DNA from: an uncultured Clostridia bacterium | GTDB lineage: Bacteria > Bacillota > Clostridia > Christensenellales > CAG-314 | Length of the DNA: 64,000 nucleotides | Direction: 5' to 3' | Assembly (NCBI GenBank): GCA_947623225.1 | Contig: CANQGO010000001.1 | Location: 62,001 to 126,000 of the forward strand | Notes under the pieces: model-generated | Seen by the model: only the letters and a program-made list of their open reading frames with translations | Database searches by the model: none | Told to the model about the DNA's origin: nothing | Shown here: piece after piece, positions 39,513-47,653 of the stretch | How positions within the stretch are numbered: position 1 is the first letter of the stretch | Layout of the letters: each line of letters opens with the position of its first letter | Position numbers and translations under genes: made by a program

Positions 39513-40250
39513 ATGAGTTGTTGGAATAACAATTGTTGCTGCCACAATGAATGCGGCACAAATACGGTCATTATCGATCGCGGATTGCGAGGTCCCAGAG
39601 GGTTCACCGGTCCGCAAGGTATCATGGGGCCTCCGGGCATGAGTATAACCGGTCCTGCGGGTGCCACCGGTCCTATCGGACCACAGGGTATTCAGGGACC
39701 GCAAGGCGTACCCGGTGTGACAGGAGCGACCGGTGCTACAGGTCCCATCGGAGCAACAGGACCTATCGGCCCCACAGGGCCTACAGGAGCAACAGGACCG
39801 TCCGGTCCTGCCACCGACGGTTTGTTTGCATACGGTGGACGGTATTCGACGGATCCGACGGCGGTGACCGTTTCTGCGGGAACATTTGCTCCGTTGACGA
39901 TGGCATTGACAATGCCCGTTCTCAATGAGACTTATGGCACAAATGATATCACGGTTACAAATGAAGGCGATTATGAAATCAACTACGGCATAAGCGGAAC
40001 GGTGGGCGCGGATACTACGTTGACTCTTGGCGTATACGTCGGAGGGGTCGCACAACCGTCCGCTACGGTAAGCAAGGATTTTGTCACAACGGTAGAAAAT
40101 AGTCTTTCGGGAAGTACGATATTAAATCTTCCCGCCGGCAGTGTTGTTACGTTGCAGATATCCGGTACGGTAGGCACGACGTTGACTCCGTCGGACAACG
40201 TCAACACATATTTGACGGTAAAGAAATTGGACAGCGGCGTAGTGGCATAA
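39513..40250 (+). CDS. Collagen-like Gly-X-Y repeat protein with BclA-like C-terminal domain
   Basis: N-terminal [29 protein letters not shown]...GATGPSGP repeats; C-terminal beta domain. Confidence 0.9.
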   Translation: MSCWNNNCCCHNECGTNTVIIDRGLRGPRGFTGPQGIMGPPGMSITGPAGATGPIGPQGIQGPQGVPGVTGATGATGPIGATGPIGPTGPTGATGPSGPATDGLFAYGGRYSTDPTAVTVSAGTFAPLTMALTMPVLNETYGTNDITVTNEGDYEINYGISGTVGADTTLTLGVYVGGVAQPSATVSKDFVTTVENSLSGSTILNLPAGSVVTLQISGTVGTTLTPSDNVNTYLTVKKLDSGVVA

Positions 40251-40269
40251 GAAAACAAAGCCTTTTGGC

Positions 40270-40307
40270 AAAAAAGTCCCCCTTAGTTGGATTCCGACTA
40301 AGGGGGA
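40270..40307 (-). terminator. Terminator of mgtE
   Basis: TCCCCCTTAGT...ACTAAGGGGGA with T-run on the minus strand. Confidence 0.75.
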
Positions 40308-40332
40308 TACTATAAATGTTTGGTTTTTACTC

Positions 40333-41721
40333 TTATACTTTGAATGGTGTGACAACTGCAAAAGAAATAAAGCAGAAGATTATCAGCGACAAAGCATCTA
40401 CGATAGTGGTGATGAACGGACTCGCGACTACGGCAGGGTCAAGTTTACATACTTTTGCAAGTATGGGCATCATGCAACCTACGAACTTGGCTATTACGAT
40501 TGTAGCGAACAGTGCCAACGAGACAGCGAGGCATATATACCAGGTGTAGTCATATCCAAATGCCAGTCCATCCAAAAAATACAGTTTTGCGAAACAAACT
40601 ATAGATAGACAGGTTGCCAACAGTAACGAAACGCGCAGTTCTTTCCAAAGCACTTTCAGTATGTCACGAGGTCTTATTTCTTCCAGTGCAAGTCCGCGAA
40701 TAACGGTGACGGACGACTGACTTCCGGCGTTTCCGCCCGTATCCATCAGCATGGGAATGCAAGCAAACAATGCTGTCGACAAAGCATTTAATCGGGATTC
40801 AAAGGTGTTTATTATCAGCCCGGTGAATGTCGCTGATATCATCAATATCAGCAACCAGGGGATCCTGTTTTTCCATATTTGCCAGACAGACTGCTCCATA
40901 TATGTATCGGTAGAGGGAGTGACTGCTGCCATGATGGAGATGTCTTCTGTCGCCTCTTGTTTCATTACGTCGATGACGTCGTCTACGGTGACTATGCCCA
41001 CCATACGGTTTTCGCTGTCTACTATGGGCATTGCCGACAGGTCGTATTTTGCTATTTGCTGGGCTACAAATTCTTTGTCGTCATTTGCTTCTGCGGAAAT
41101 GACCTCGCGTTCCATAAATTCGCGTATCGGAGTTTCGTAGTCATGCAGAAGCAAGTCTTTTACTGTGACGGTACCGATCAACTTGCGCTTGTCATCCGTA
41201 ACGTAACAGTTGTAAATGGTTTCTTTGTCCAATGCGATCTTGCGTATGCGGTCAAAGCATTCTTTTACGGTCCAGTGCTCTCTGAGACTGACATATTCGA
41301 CCGTCATGATCGAACCCGCACTGTCTTTCGGATATTTCAGTATCTCGTTTATCTGCTTTCTGGTCTCTGCGTCCGATTGTTTTATTATCCTTTTTACGAC
41401 ATTGGCAGGCATTTCTTCGATAATGTCTACAGTATCGTCCAGGAACATTTCATCCAGCACTGCTTTTAATTCGGCATCGGTGAAGCTGTTCAACAGCAAT
41501 TCCTGCCCGTCATATGACATTTCCACAAAGGTCTCTGCGGCATTTTCTTTGCTTAACAGTCTGAATATAGGCAAAATGTCCTTTTCGTTCATCTCGTCCA
41601 GCAGTAGCGCGCTATCTTGCGGTTGCAATTCGTTGATTAATTTCTTGATTTCTCGGAAATTTTTATCTTCCAGCAATTGCAGTACTTTCTCGGTTATTTC
41701 GTTCAACTCTTCGAATTCCAT
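40333..41721 (-). CDS. mgtE: Magnesium transporter MgtE
   Basis: MgtE N domain, CBS pair, C-terminal TM with PMLMDTGGNAGSQSSVTVIRGLALEEI; start MEFEEL at 41721. Confidence 0.94.
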   Translation of the reverse strand: MEFEELNEITEKVLQLLEDKNFREIKKLINELQPQDSALLLDEMNEKDILPIFRLLSKENAAETFVEMSYDGQELLLNSFTDAELKAVLDEMFLDDTVDIIEEMPANVVKRIIKQSDAETRKQINEILKYPKDSAGSIMTVEYVSLREHWTVKECFDRIRKIALDKETIYNCYVTDDKRKLIGTVTVKDLLLHDYETPIREFMEREVISAEANDDKEFVAQQIAKYDLSAMPIVDSENRMVGIVTVDDVIDVMKQEATEDISIMAAVTPSTDTYMEQSVWQIWKNRIPWLLILMISATFTGLIINTFESRLNALSTALFACIPMLMDTGGNAGSQSSVTVIRGLALEEIRPRDILKVLWKELRVSLLLATCLSIVCFAKLYFLDGLAFGYDYTWYICLAVSLALFATIVIAKFVGCMMPILAKVCKLDPAVVASPFITTIVDALSLIIFCFISFAVVTPFKV

Positions 41722-41799
41722 TATTTCCTCCTTTGGCAGATAGCAAAATGCCCGCGCTTGTAACAGCACGGACACGCAAAAGATTCGACCAACGAAAAG

Positions 41800-41957
41800 T
41801 TTTCGTTCTACCATTACAAGCTTTAGCATCATGGGGCGGTGTAATTGCATTAGAGTAAGCCTTGTTTTTCGACAAACCCTGCTGCCCAAACGGCGCGTGT
41901 CTCCACGCTATGTCGGTAGCAATCCGTATCCCCATGGTAGCCTCACCTACCGGATTT
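41800..41957 (-). ncRNA. M-box (ykoK leader) Mg2+ riboswitch
   Basis: Minus strand GGTAGGTGAGGCTACCATGGGGATACGGATTGCTACC...GGGTTTGTCGA...AAGGCTTACTCTAATGC...GATGCTAAAGCTT upstream of mgtE. Confidence 0.9.
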
Positions 41958-41971
41958 TCAATTGTACCTTT

Positions 41972-42000
41972 ATTGTAGTTTTGTTTTAATTTTGTGTCAA
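41972..42000 (-). promoter_or_regulatory. Promoter of M-box/mgtE
   Basis: Minus strand TTGACA (42000-41995), 17 bp, TACAAT (41977-41972). Confidence 0.7.
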
Positions 42001-42075
42001 TGGTTTTTAAGTAATTTATATAATCTTTTTTATTTATTATACGCCGAAACACTGAAGTCTGTGTATAGGTATAAG

Positions 42076-42104
42076 TTGACAAATCGACTCGATTATTATA
42101 CAAT
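42076..42104 (+). promoter_or_regulatory. Sigma-A-like promoter
   Basis: TTGACA-N17-TACAAT upstream of the 42131 gene. Confidence 0.65.
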
Positions 42105-42130
42105 AAAATTGAAAATGGTTGGATCGAAGT

Positions 42131-42502
42131 ATGAAAGAATATTATCTTGATAGACTGCACTGGATATTTACATATTCAAACAAAAACTTTTGGTATTGCT
42201 TGGGAAAAACGTTATGTTTGATAGTAGGCGTACCGCTATATGCTGTCTCTTTTGTAATGGAGATGGTGTTTACTTTCGTAAATATGATTTTCAGCTGGAT
42301 ACCCGTTTTAAATGTGGTGATCATGGTGATTTGCAAGATATTTATTTTCATATTTGGGTCGGTTTTTTATATTTGTATCTTAACGGATATAGGACAGTAC
42401 AATGTCGCAAATAGACAAGTTCCGACAGAAGAGATCGAAGACGTGCCAATAGATTTGCCTGATACGGAAAAGAACGAAAGCAATGACAGTGAAAACGAAT
42501 GA
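42131..42502 (+). CDS. Hypothetical membrane protein
   Basis: MKEYYLDRLHWIFTYSNKNFWYCLGKTLCLIVGVPLYAVSF...; promoter upstream, terminator downstream. Confidence 0.6.
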   Translation: MKEYYLDRLHWIFTYSNKNFWYCLGKTLCLIVGVPLYAVSFVMEMVFTFVNMIFSWIPVLNVVIMVICKIFIFIFGSVFYICILTDIGQYNVANRQVPTEEIEDVPIDLPDTEKNESNDSENE

Positions 42503-42506
42503 TTTT

Positions 42507-42538
42507 ACAAACCCTATAAATGGGTTTGTTTTTTTTTA
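42507..42538 (+). terminator. Rho-independent terminator
   Basis: ACAAACCC...GGGTTTGT followed by a T-run. Confidence 0.85.
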
Positions 42539-42545
42539 GATTCTT

Positions 42546-42592
42546 TTCGACAATTTTCGACGATAAATAATTTTTTTGGATAATTTTAGACA
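42546..42592. promoter_or_regulatory. Cluster of 0A-box-like sites upstream of the spo0A homologue
   Basis: TTCGACA 42546-42552 (reverse complement TGTCGAA), TTCGACG 42556-42562 (CGTCGAA), TTAGACA 42586-42592 (TGTCTAA). Confidence 0.55.
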
Positions 42593-42651
42593 ATTTATAC
42601 TGTGATAAGCTGTGTTATAATTAAGGTACAAATAAAAAGGAGATAGTTGTC

Positions 42652-43380
42652 GTGATAACAATTGGGTTGATCGGTCAAAGTGGTTTGAAAGAAAAATTGC
42701 AAGAAAATGATAAATTCGATATAATTTTTGACGTAGAAGGCAAAGATGCCAGAAAGTATCTGGATGAGCAGTTGCCGGACGTTGTGATTACGGAATTGAT
42801 GATGAGTGGCGAGGATGGCTATGCATTGATGGAAAGATATCATGATGCCAAGTTTATAGTCGCTTCCGAACTGAAAAGCGAGGTGTTTGTTATTAAAGCC
42901 TTGGAACTCGGTGCTAAGTATTATTTGGTGAAGCCGCTCGAGTACAGTGTCTTGGAACAGAGGATATTCAATGTATATGAAGGTGAAAGACTTGGCGGAA
43001 AAGTAGTGCGCAAGAAGAGCGTATCGGAAAAAACGCTGGATGAGCGCATAAGCAGCATCTTCGTAAGTGTAGGTATCCCCGCTCACATAAAGGGTTATCA
43101 GTTCTTGCGTGAAGGCATCAAACTGGCAGTGGACAATCCGCAGATAATAAATGCGATCACAAAAAGCTTGTATCCTTCTATAGCCAAACGTTTCAATACT
43201 ACTCCGAGCAAAGTAGAGCGCGCCATTCGTCATGCAATAGAGGTGGCTTGGAACAGAGGCAAGATAGAAAATATAAATAGTATTTTCGGAGTGAAAGTAT
43301 ATAATTCTTCCGAAAAACCCACAAATGGTGAATTTATAGCATTGCTTGCAGATAAAATGTTGTTGGAGTGTGCTTATTGA
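42652..43380 (+). CDS. spo0A: Spo0A-like sporulation regulator with degenerate receiver domain (GTG start)
   Basis: C-terminal FNTTPSKVERAIRHAIEVAWNRGKIENINSIFG is Spo0A-type; receiver LPDVVITELMMSGEDG; SD AAAAAGGAG. Confidence 0.88.
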   Translation: MITIGLIGQSGLKEKLQENDKFDIIFDVEGKDARKYLDEQLPDVVITELMMSGEDGYALMERYHDAKFIVASELKSEVFVIKALELGAKYYLVKPLEYSVLEQRIFNVYEGERLGGKVVRKKSVSEKTLDERISSIFVSVGIPAHIKGYQFLREGIKLAVDNPQIINAITKSLYPSIAKRFNTTPSKVERAIRHAIEVAWNRGKIENINSIFGVKVYNSSEKPTNGEFIALLADKMLLECAY

Positions 43381-43417
43381 TAATTGAAAATTCAAATAAA
43401 TCGTTAACGAAAAGGGG

Positions 43418-43482
43418 TTGCCTTTCTCTTTACGGTATGTTATACTGATTATGCGGTGACGTTGTATTATACAAACGTCACC
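43418..43482 (+). promoter_or_regulatory. Promoter and palindromic operator of the TetR gene
   Basis: TTGCCT (43418-43423), 17 bp, TATACT (43441-43446); GGTGACGTTGTATTATACAAACGTCACC 43455-43482. Confidence 0.55.
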
Positions 43483-43516
43483 CAATATATGCAACCGTAA
43501 CGGAGAAAGTAAAATT

Positions 43517-44104
43517 ATGCAGTACTTGAAAAAGGAGATCAGGGAAAGGATTTTGGCTGCAGCCGTAGAGGAGTTCAAAGAGCAGGGGTACGCCGACGCG
43601 TCGATAAGAAATATTGCCAGCAACGCGGAAATTTCACTGGGAAATATTTACAGGTACTACGTCAATAAAGAAGCATTATATTTTGCCGTGGTGAATCCTT
43701 TTATGGAGAGCGTGAGGCAATTCGTTACAAACGATTTTTCTTTTGAAGAAAAGAGCATGAAGGAGATATCCGAAATGCTCATAACATTTATTATGCAGTA
43801 CAATGATGAACTGCTCATTATCCGTAAGGGCAATTCTGTTCATTATGATAAATTCGTCAGCTATATCATCGAAGTTATCGCTCAAAAGATAAAGGAAATG
43901 GTGCAAAGCATCTTTCCCGAAATTGATGACAAGATCCGTAATCCTGACTTTTATACTGCTATCGCCGAAGGCTTCTTGACAAGTTTCTTCAAAATACTAC
44001 ACAATGACGACACACCCGAGGTACTGGAACGTAAGTTGCGGGAATTGATAACGTTCTATTTCGGACACATGAAAGATAGGTTCCGCCATTTTGATGCAGA
44101 ATAA
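43517..44104 (+). CDS. TetR/AcrR-family regulator
   Basis: IRERILAAAVEEFKEQGYADASIRNIASNAEISLGNIYRYYVNKEALYFAVV. Confidence 0.92.
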   Translation: MQYLKKEIRERILAAAVEEFKEQGYADASIRNIASNAEISLGNIYRYYVNKEALYFAVVNPFMESVRQFVTNDFSFEEKSMKEISEMLITFIMQYNDELLIIRKGNSVHYDKFVSYIIEVIAQKIKEMVQSIFPEIDDKIRNPDFYTAIAEGFLTSFFKILHNDDTPEVLERKLRELITFYFGHMKDRFRHFDAE

Positions 44105-44112
44105 GTTTTAGT

Positions 44113-44139
44113 GCGCCCACTTTTAGCGGGTGCTTTTTT
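44113..44139 (+). terminator. Terminator after the tetR-type gene
   Basis: GCGCCC...GGGTGC-TTTTTT. Confidence 0.65.
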
Positions 44140-44203
44140 GTAGTTCTATCACGTTTTGATTTCTACTGTCATACAATGTATTGACTATCATAGGAGGTTA
44201 TCA

Positions 44204-44851
44204 ATGCCGGTCAATAATTTCGATGGCAACAATTGTAGTGAAAAAATATGTATTCAAGGCAAAAAAGTATTTGACGCATGCGTCAAGCAGACCACTTTAC
44301 AGCAAATAACGGTGAGTATATCCGATACCAATCCTACTTCCCCAGCAGTTCCTTTGCGCTTTGTAAGTGCTAAAAGCACAACAACCAAGGGTATCATAGA
44401 AAACCTTGTAGTCGAACGCCTTACCGAGCGTCCCAAGTACGGTAGAGTTCAGGCGGATGTCGTAGTACCTGTGGAAGTGACTTACATAGACAGCAACAAT
44501 GAAGAGGGGAGCGGTATGGGCAGTGTTACGGTACCTGCGGACGTGGTAATGTTTTTGCCTGAACCGTCAATCATTCCGTATACCATTGAAGCCAGTGTGT
44601 CAGCGGTCAGCCCCGAAGGACAGTATAGTCAGACGCAGGTCATTGATGGTGTGACATACTATATATTCGTAATAAATTGCTGTGTCACGGCGATTCTCAA
44701 AGTTACGATGGATGTAGAATTGATCTTACCGAGTTACGGTTATGCGGTAATACCGCCTTGTCAGGAGTATACGGAAGAAGTATGTTCCGGTTATTTTGAA
44801 TTGCCGCTGTTTCCGGGCGGAAGAACAACCGGTAACGGGAACAATACTTGA
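44204..44851 (+). CDS. Hypothetical protein, beta-rich, unknown function
   Basis: SD TAGGAGG before ATG; MPVNNFDGNNCSEKICIQGKKVFDACVKQTTLQQ...; terminator downstream. Confidence 0.7.
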   Translation: MPVNNFDGNNCSEKICIQGKKVFDACVKQTTLQQITVSISDTNPTSPAVPLRFVSAKSTTTKGIIENLVVERLTERPKYGRVQADVVVPVEVTYIDSNNEEGSGMGSVTVPADVVMFLPEPSIIPYTIEASVSAVSPEGQYSQTQVIDGVTYYIFVINCCVTAILKVTMDVELILPSYGYAVIPPCQEYTEEVCSGYFELPLFPGGRTTGNGNNT

Positions 44852-44883
44852 TCGATTGCATTTGTCATGAAATTCACAAAATT

Positions 44884-44914
44884 GAGATTAGAACTTTCTA
44901 ATCTCTTTTTTTTT
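44884..44914 (+). terminator. Rho-independent terminator
   Basis: GAGATTAGA-ACTT-TCTAATCTC-T run. Confidence 0.85.
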
Positions 44915-44992
44915 CAGACTTGTTCCGCTCCGCATATTATGGTGTAACACTTAGACAAAGAATTTCATAGTTTACATTGTATTGGGGTGCCG

Positions 44993-45214
44993 ATGATGAA
45001 ATACAGAAGGTGTCCGCGTTGCCAACTGAACTATATAACGGAAGACAGTCAGCTGTGTAGCGTGTGCATGGATGAAATGGAAGGCAAAAGAAGTATTTTC
45101 GACGAAGATTCCACGCAAGAATTGCTTTGTCCGTATTGCGAGAAAAATACGATGGGAATAGATGATATCATGTGTGCGGAGTGTCGCGAGAAACGTATTC
45201 GTAAAGGACGGTAA
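44993..45214 (+). CDS. Small double zinc-ribbon protein
   Basis: CPRCQLNYITEDSQLCSVCMDE...CPYCEKNTMGIDDIMCAECREK. Confidence 0.65.
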   Translation: MMKYRRCPRCQLNYITEDSQLCSVCMDEMEGKRSIFDEDSTQELLCPYCEKNTMGIDDIMCAECREKRIRKGR

Positions 45215-45252
45215 CTGTAGACAAAACAAAGAAAGCATGTTATAATATCAAC

Positions 45253-45954
45253 ATGAAAGTTTTTGCGATAAGCGATCTGCATCTTTCCACCGTTGCAGAA
45301 AAGCCCATGGATATTTTCGGTAAATCTTGGGAGAATTATTTCGAAGAAATATCTGCCGATTGGCGCGCGAAGGTGACGGACAAGGACATTGTTCTATTGC
45401 CGGGAGATTTCTCGTGGGCTATGCGAATGGAGGAAGCAGTGCCTGACTTTGAGTTGGTTGCCAAGTTGCCGGGCGAGAAAGTCATCTTGCGTGGCAATCA
45501 TGATTACTGGTGGAATACGCTTTCGCAAGTACGGTCAATGTTACCGCATGGTTTCCATGCTTTGCAGAACGATTGTTTGCGTTTTGAAAACATATTGATT
45601 TGCGGTACGCGCGGTTGGGTTTGCCCTGATGGCGACAATTTGTCAGCAGAAGATCAACGTATATACCTTCGCGAATTGGAGCGGCTAAAACTCTCTATAG
45701 CAGCCATGAAAAAAATTCGTCAGCCCAACGACCGAGTGATAGCTATCATGCATTATCCTCCTTTTAATGGAAGATACGATGACAGCGGATTCGTAAAACA
45801 GTTTGTCGAAGCGGACATCCATACCGTTGTCTATGGGCATTTGCATGGTAAGGATTGTAGGGTTAATCTGTACATGAAAAAATTCGGTATAGAGTTTTAT
45901 CTTACAAGTTGCGATCTTGTCGGCAATAAACTTACTGAAATCCTGTGTGAGTAA
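45253..45954 (+). CDS. Metallophosphoesterase
   Basis: AISDLHL, LPGDFSWA, LRGNHDYWW, VYGHLHG. Confidence 0.92.
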   Translation: MKVFAISDLHLSTVAEKPMDIFGKSWENYFEEISADWRAKVTDKDIVLLPGDFSWAMRMEEAVPDFELVAKLPGEKVILRGNHDYWWNTLSQVRSMLPHGFHALQNDCLRFENILICGTRGWVCPDGDNLSAEDQRIYLRELERLKLSIAAMKKIRQPNDRVIAIMHYPPFNGRYDDSGFVKQFVEADIHTVVYGHLHGKDCRVNLYMKKFGIEFYLTSCDLVGNKLTEILCE

Positions 45955-46014
45955 TTGAGTATTTTTACGCTAAATATTGTTGCATTGCTACAAGTAATAT
46001 GTTACAATTTCATT

Positions 46015-46177
46015 GTACCTGTCAAAACCAGGATATGTTCGACGCAGTGAGCTCATTTAAAACTTGTTCAGATAGGACGCAATAGTTTATTTTGAAGTTT
46101 AATAATAAAATATTTTGTTTGTTTTTCTCGTTTGAGCACTCAAATTAGCCATTTGAGTTGTCTCAAAAAATTTTTTC
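46015..46177 (+). ncRNA. Candidate small RNA transcription unit, class unknown
   Basis: TTGCAT (45980-45985), 17 bp, TACAAT (46003-46008) upstream; hairpin 46131-46167 then TTTTTT; no ORF above 20 aa seen. Confidence 0.4.
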
Positions 46178-46181
46178 AAAA

Positions 46182-46227
46182 AAAATGGACGAAAATGGTT
46201 GAAATTGGTTAGGAAGTGCGCTATAAT
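46182..46227 (+). promoter_or_regulatory. dcw promoter with MraZ-box-like heptamer array
   Basis: AAAATGG-N3-AAAATGG-N3-AAATTGG-N3-GGAAGTG (46182-46218); TTGAAA (46199-46204), 17 bp, TATAAT (46222-46227). Confidence 0.7.
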
Positions 46228-46256
46228 GGTTACAAAGATACAAGGAGTGTAACCTG

Positions 46257-46706
46257 ATGCTTTTGCTCGGCAATTACCAACATGCGTTGGACGACAAAAA
46301 CAGAATACGTCTTCCCGCAAAATTCCGCGAAAGATTGGGCTCGGAATATATCCTGTTTCCGGGCACACACGGTTGTATATCTTTGTATCCGGCAAGCGCA
46401 GAAGAAAAGTTTGTCAATGCAGTCAATAAGTTGGGAGAATTCAGCGCAGATAACGCAGAAACGATCCGCAGCCTTACGGAAAAGGCCGCAGTGGTTGAAG
46501 CGGACTCTCAAGGAAGATTTATGCTTACGCCTGATTTATTGAGGCTGGCACATATAGACAAAGCAGTTCGGATTATAGGTGTGGTGGACAGAGTGGAGAT
46601 CTGGAGCGAGGAACGCTATATTGATCGTTTGAAAGGAAAAGACGAAAGTGATGCCGCCTATGATGAATTGAATATGAAATTTCACAATGCATTACATGAA
46701 GGATGA
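46257..46706 (+). CDS. mraZ: Transcriptional regulator MraZ
   Basis: LLGNYQHALDDKNRIRLPAKFRERLG; first gene of dcw cluster. Confidence 0.94.
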   Translation: MLLLGNYQHALDDKNRIRLPAKFRERLGSEYILFPGTHGCISLYPASAEEKFVNAVNKLGEFSADNAETIRSLTEKAAVVEADSQGRFMLTPDLLRLAHIDKAVRIIGVVDRVEIWSEERYIDRLKGKDESDAAYDELNMKFHNALHEG

Positions 46707-47629
46707 TATACGAACACAAATCGGTGCTATTGGATGAGTCCATAGAAGCACTCAATATTAAGCCCGACGGAATATATGTGGATTGCACGGCGGGCGGCGG
46801 CGGACATTCGGAAAAAATATTGAAGAGCATCACGAGTGGAACGCTTGTATGCATAGATAAAGACACAGACGCATTGTCAGTGTGTCGCGAGAAGCTTAAA
46901 GGAAACGTCAAATTCATTCACAGTGATTTCAAGCAACTGAACAGTTTGTTGGATGAGTTGAATATCGATACGGTGGATGGTATCATTGCAGATCTGGGAG
47001 TCAGTTCTTATCAGATCGATACGCCGGAAAGAGGCTTCTCGTATATGACGAGCGACGCGCCGTTGGATATGCGCATGGACACAACGCAGACTCTCACAGC
47101 GAAGGATATAGTGAATACTTATTCCGAAGCGGAGTTGTGCAGATTGATACATGATTATGGCGAAGAAAAATTCGCAAAATCGATTGCCAGGAATATTGTC
47201 AGTGAACGCCAAAAGGCACCGTTGCTCACGTGTGGTCAGTTGGTGGAGATCATAGAAGAATCGGTTCCGCATTGTACAAGAAAAAAAGGCAGCCATCCGG
47301 CCAAGAGAACTTTTCAGGCTCTACGTATTGAAGTAAATAAAGAATTGGACGGTATAGATGATTTTCTGCGTGATGCTGTGGGAAGGTTGAATCACAACGG
47401 CAGATTGGCGGTAATAACTTTCCATAGTCTTGAAGACAGAATAGTCAAGCAGACATTTCTCGATTTTTCTACCGATTGCATCTGTCCTCCGTATTTTCCC
47501 AAATGTGTATGCAATCATAGAGCACTTGGTGCTACGCTCACTAAAAAACCTATAGAACCCTCTACATTTGAGATTCAGGAAAACCCACGCTCCCAAAGCG
47601 CAAAACTCAGAGTATTTGTAAAGAAGTAA
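46703..47629 (+). CDS. rsmH: 16S rRNA m4C1402 methyltransferase RsmH
   Basis: HKSVLLDESIEAL, DCTAGGGGHSEKIL, LGVSSYQID, HSLEDRIVK. Confidence 0.95.
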   Translation: MIYEHKSVLLDESIEALNIKPDGIYVDCTAGGGGHSEKILKSITSGTLVCIDKDTDALSVCREKLKGNVKFIHSDFKQLNSLLDELNIDTVDGIIADLGVSSYQIDTPERGFSYMTSDAPLDMRMDTTQTLTAKDIVNTYSEAELCRLIHDYGEEKFAKSIARNIVSERQKAPLLTCGQLVEIIEESVPHCTRKKGSHPAKRTFQALRIEVNKELDGIDDFLRDAVGRLNHNGRLAVITFHSLEDRIVKQTFLDFSTDCICPPYFPKCVCNHRALGATLTKKPIEPSTFEIQENPRSQSAKLRVFVKK

Positions 47630-47653
47630 TTATATCGCAAGGTGGTGAATATA

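Noticed and set aside
39600-39810. Short tandem repeat region as a CRISPR or minisatellite
   Set aside because: Repeats are degenerate 9-nt-based Gly-X-Y codons inside an intact ORF, without fixed spacers.
39357-40055. Minus-strand ORFs with Gly/Pro/Arg/Ser-rich repeats
   Set aside because: Produced by reading the collagen-repeat gene on the opposite strand.
40316-40549. 77-aa plus-strand ORF
   Set aside because: Lies antisense within the mgtE coding end and has no SD or domain.
41722-41889. N-terminal extension of mgtE in the ORF track
   Set aside because: This stretch lies within the M-box leader and its expression platform; the SD-preceded start is MEFEEL at 41721.
42595-43623. 342-aa minus-strand ORF overlapping spo0A
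   Set aside because: Shadow ORF; the plus strand has the Spo0A effector-domain motifs, SD and upstream sites.
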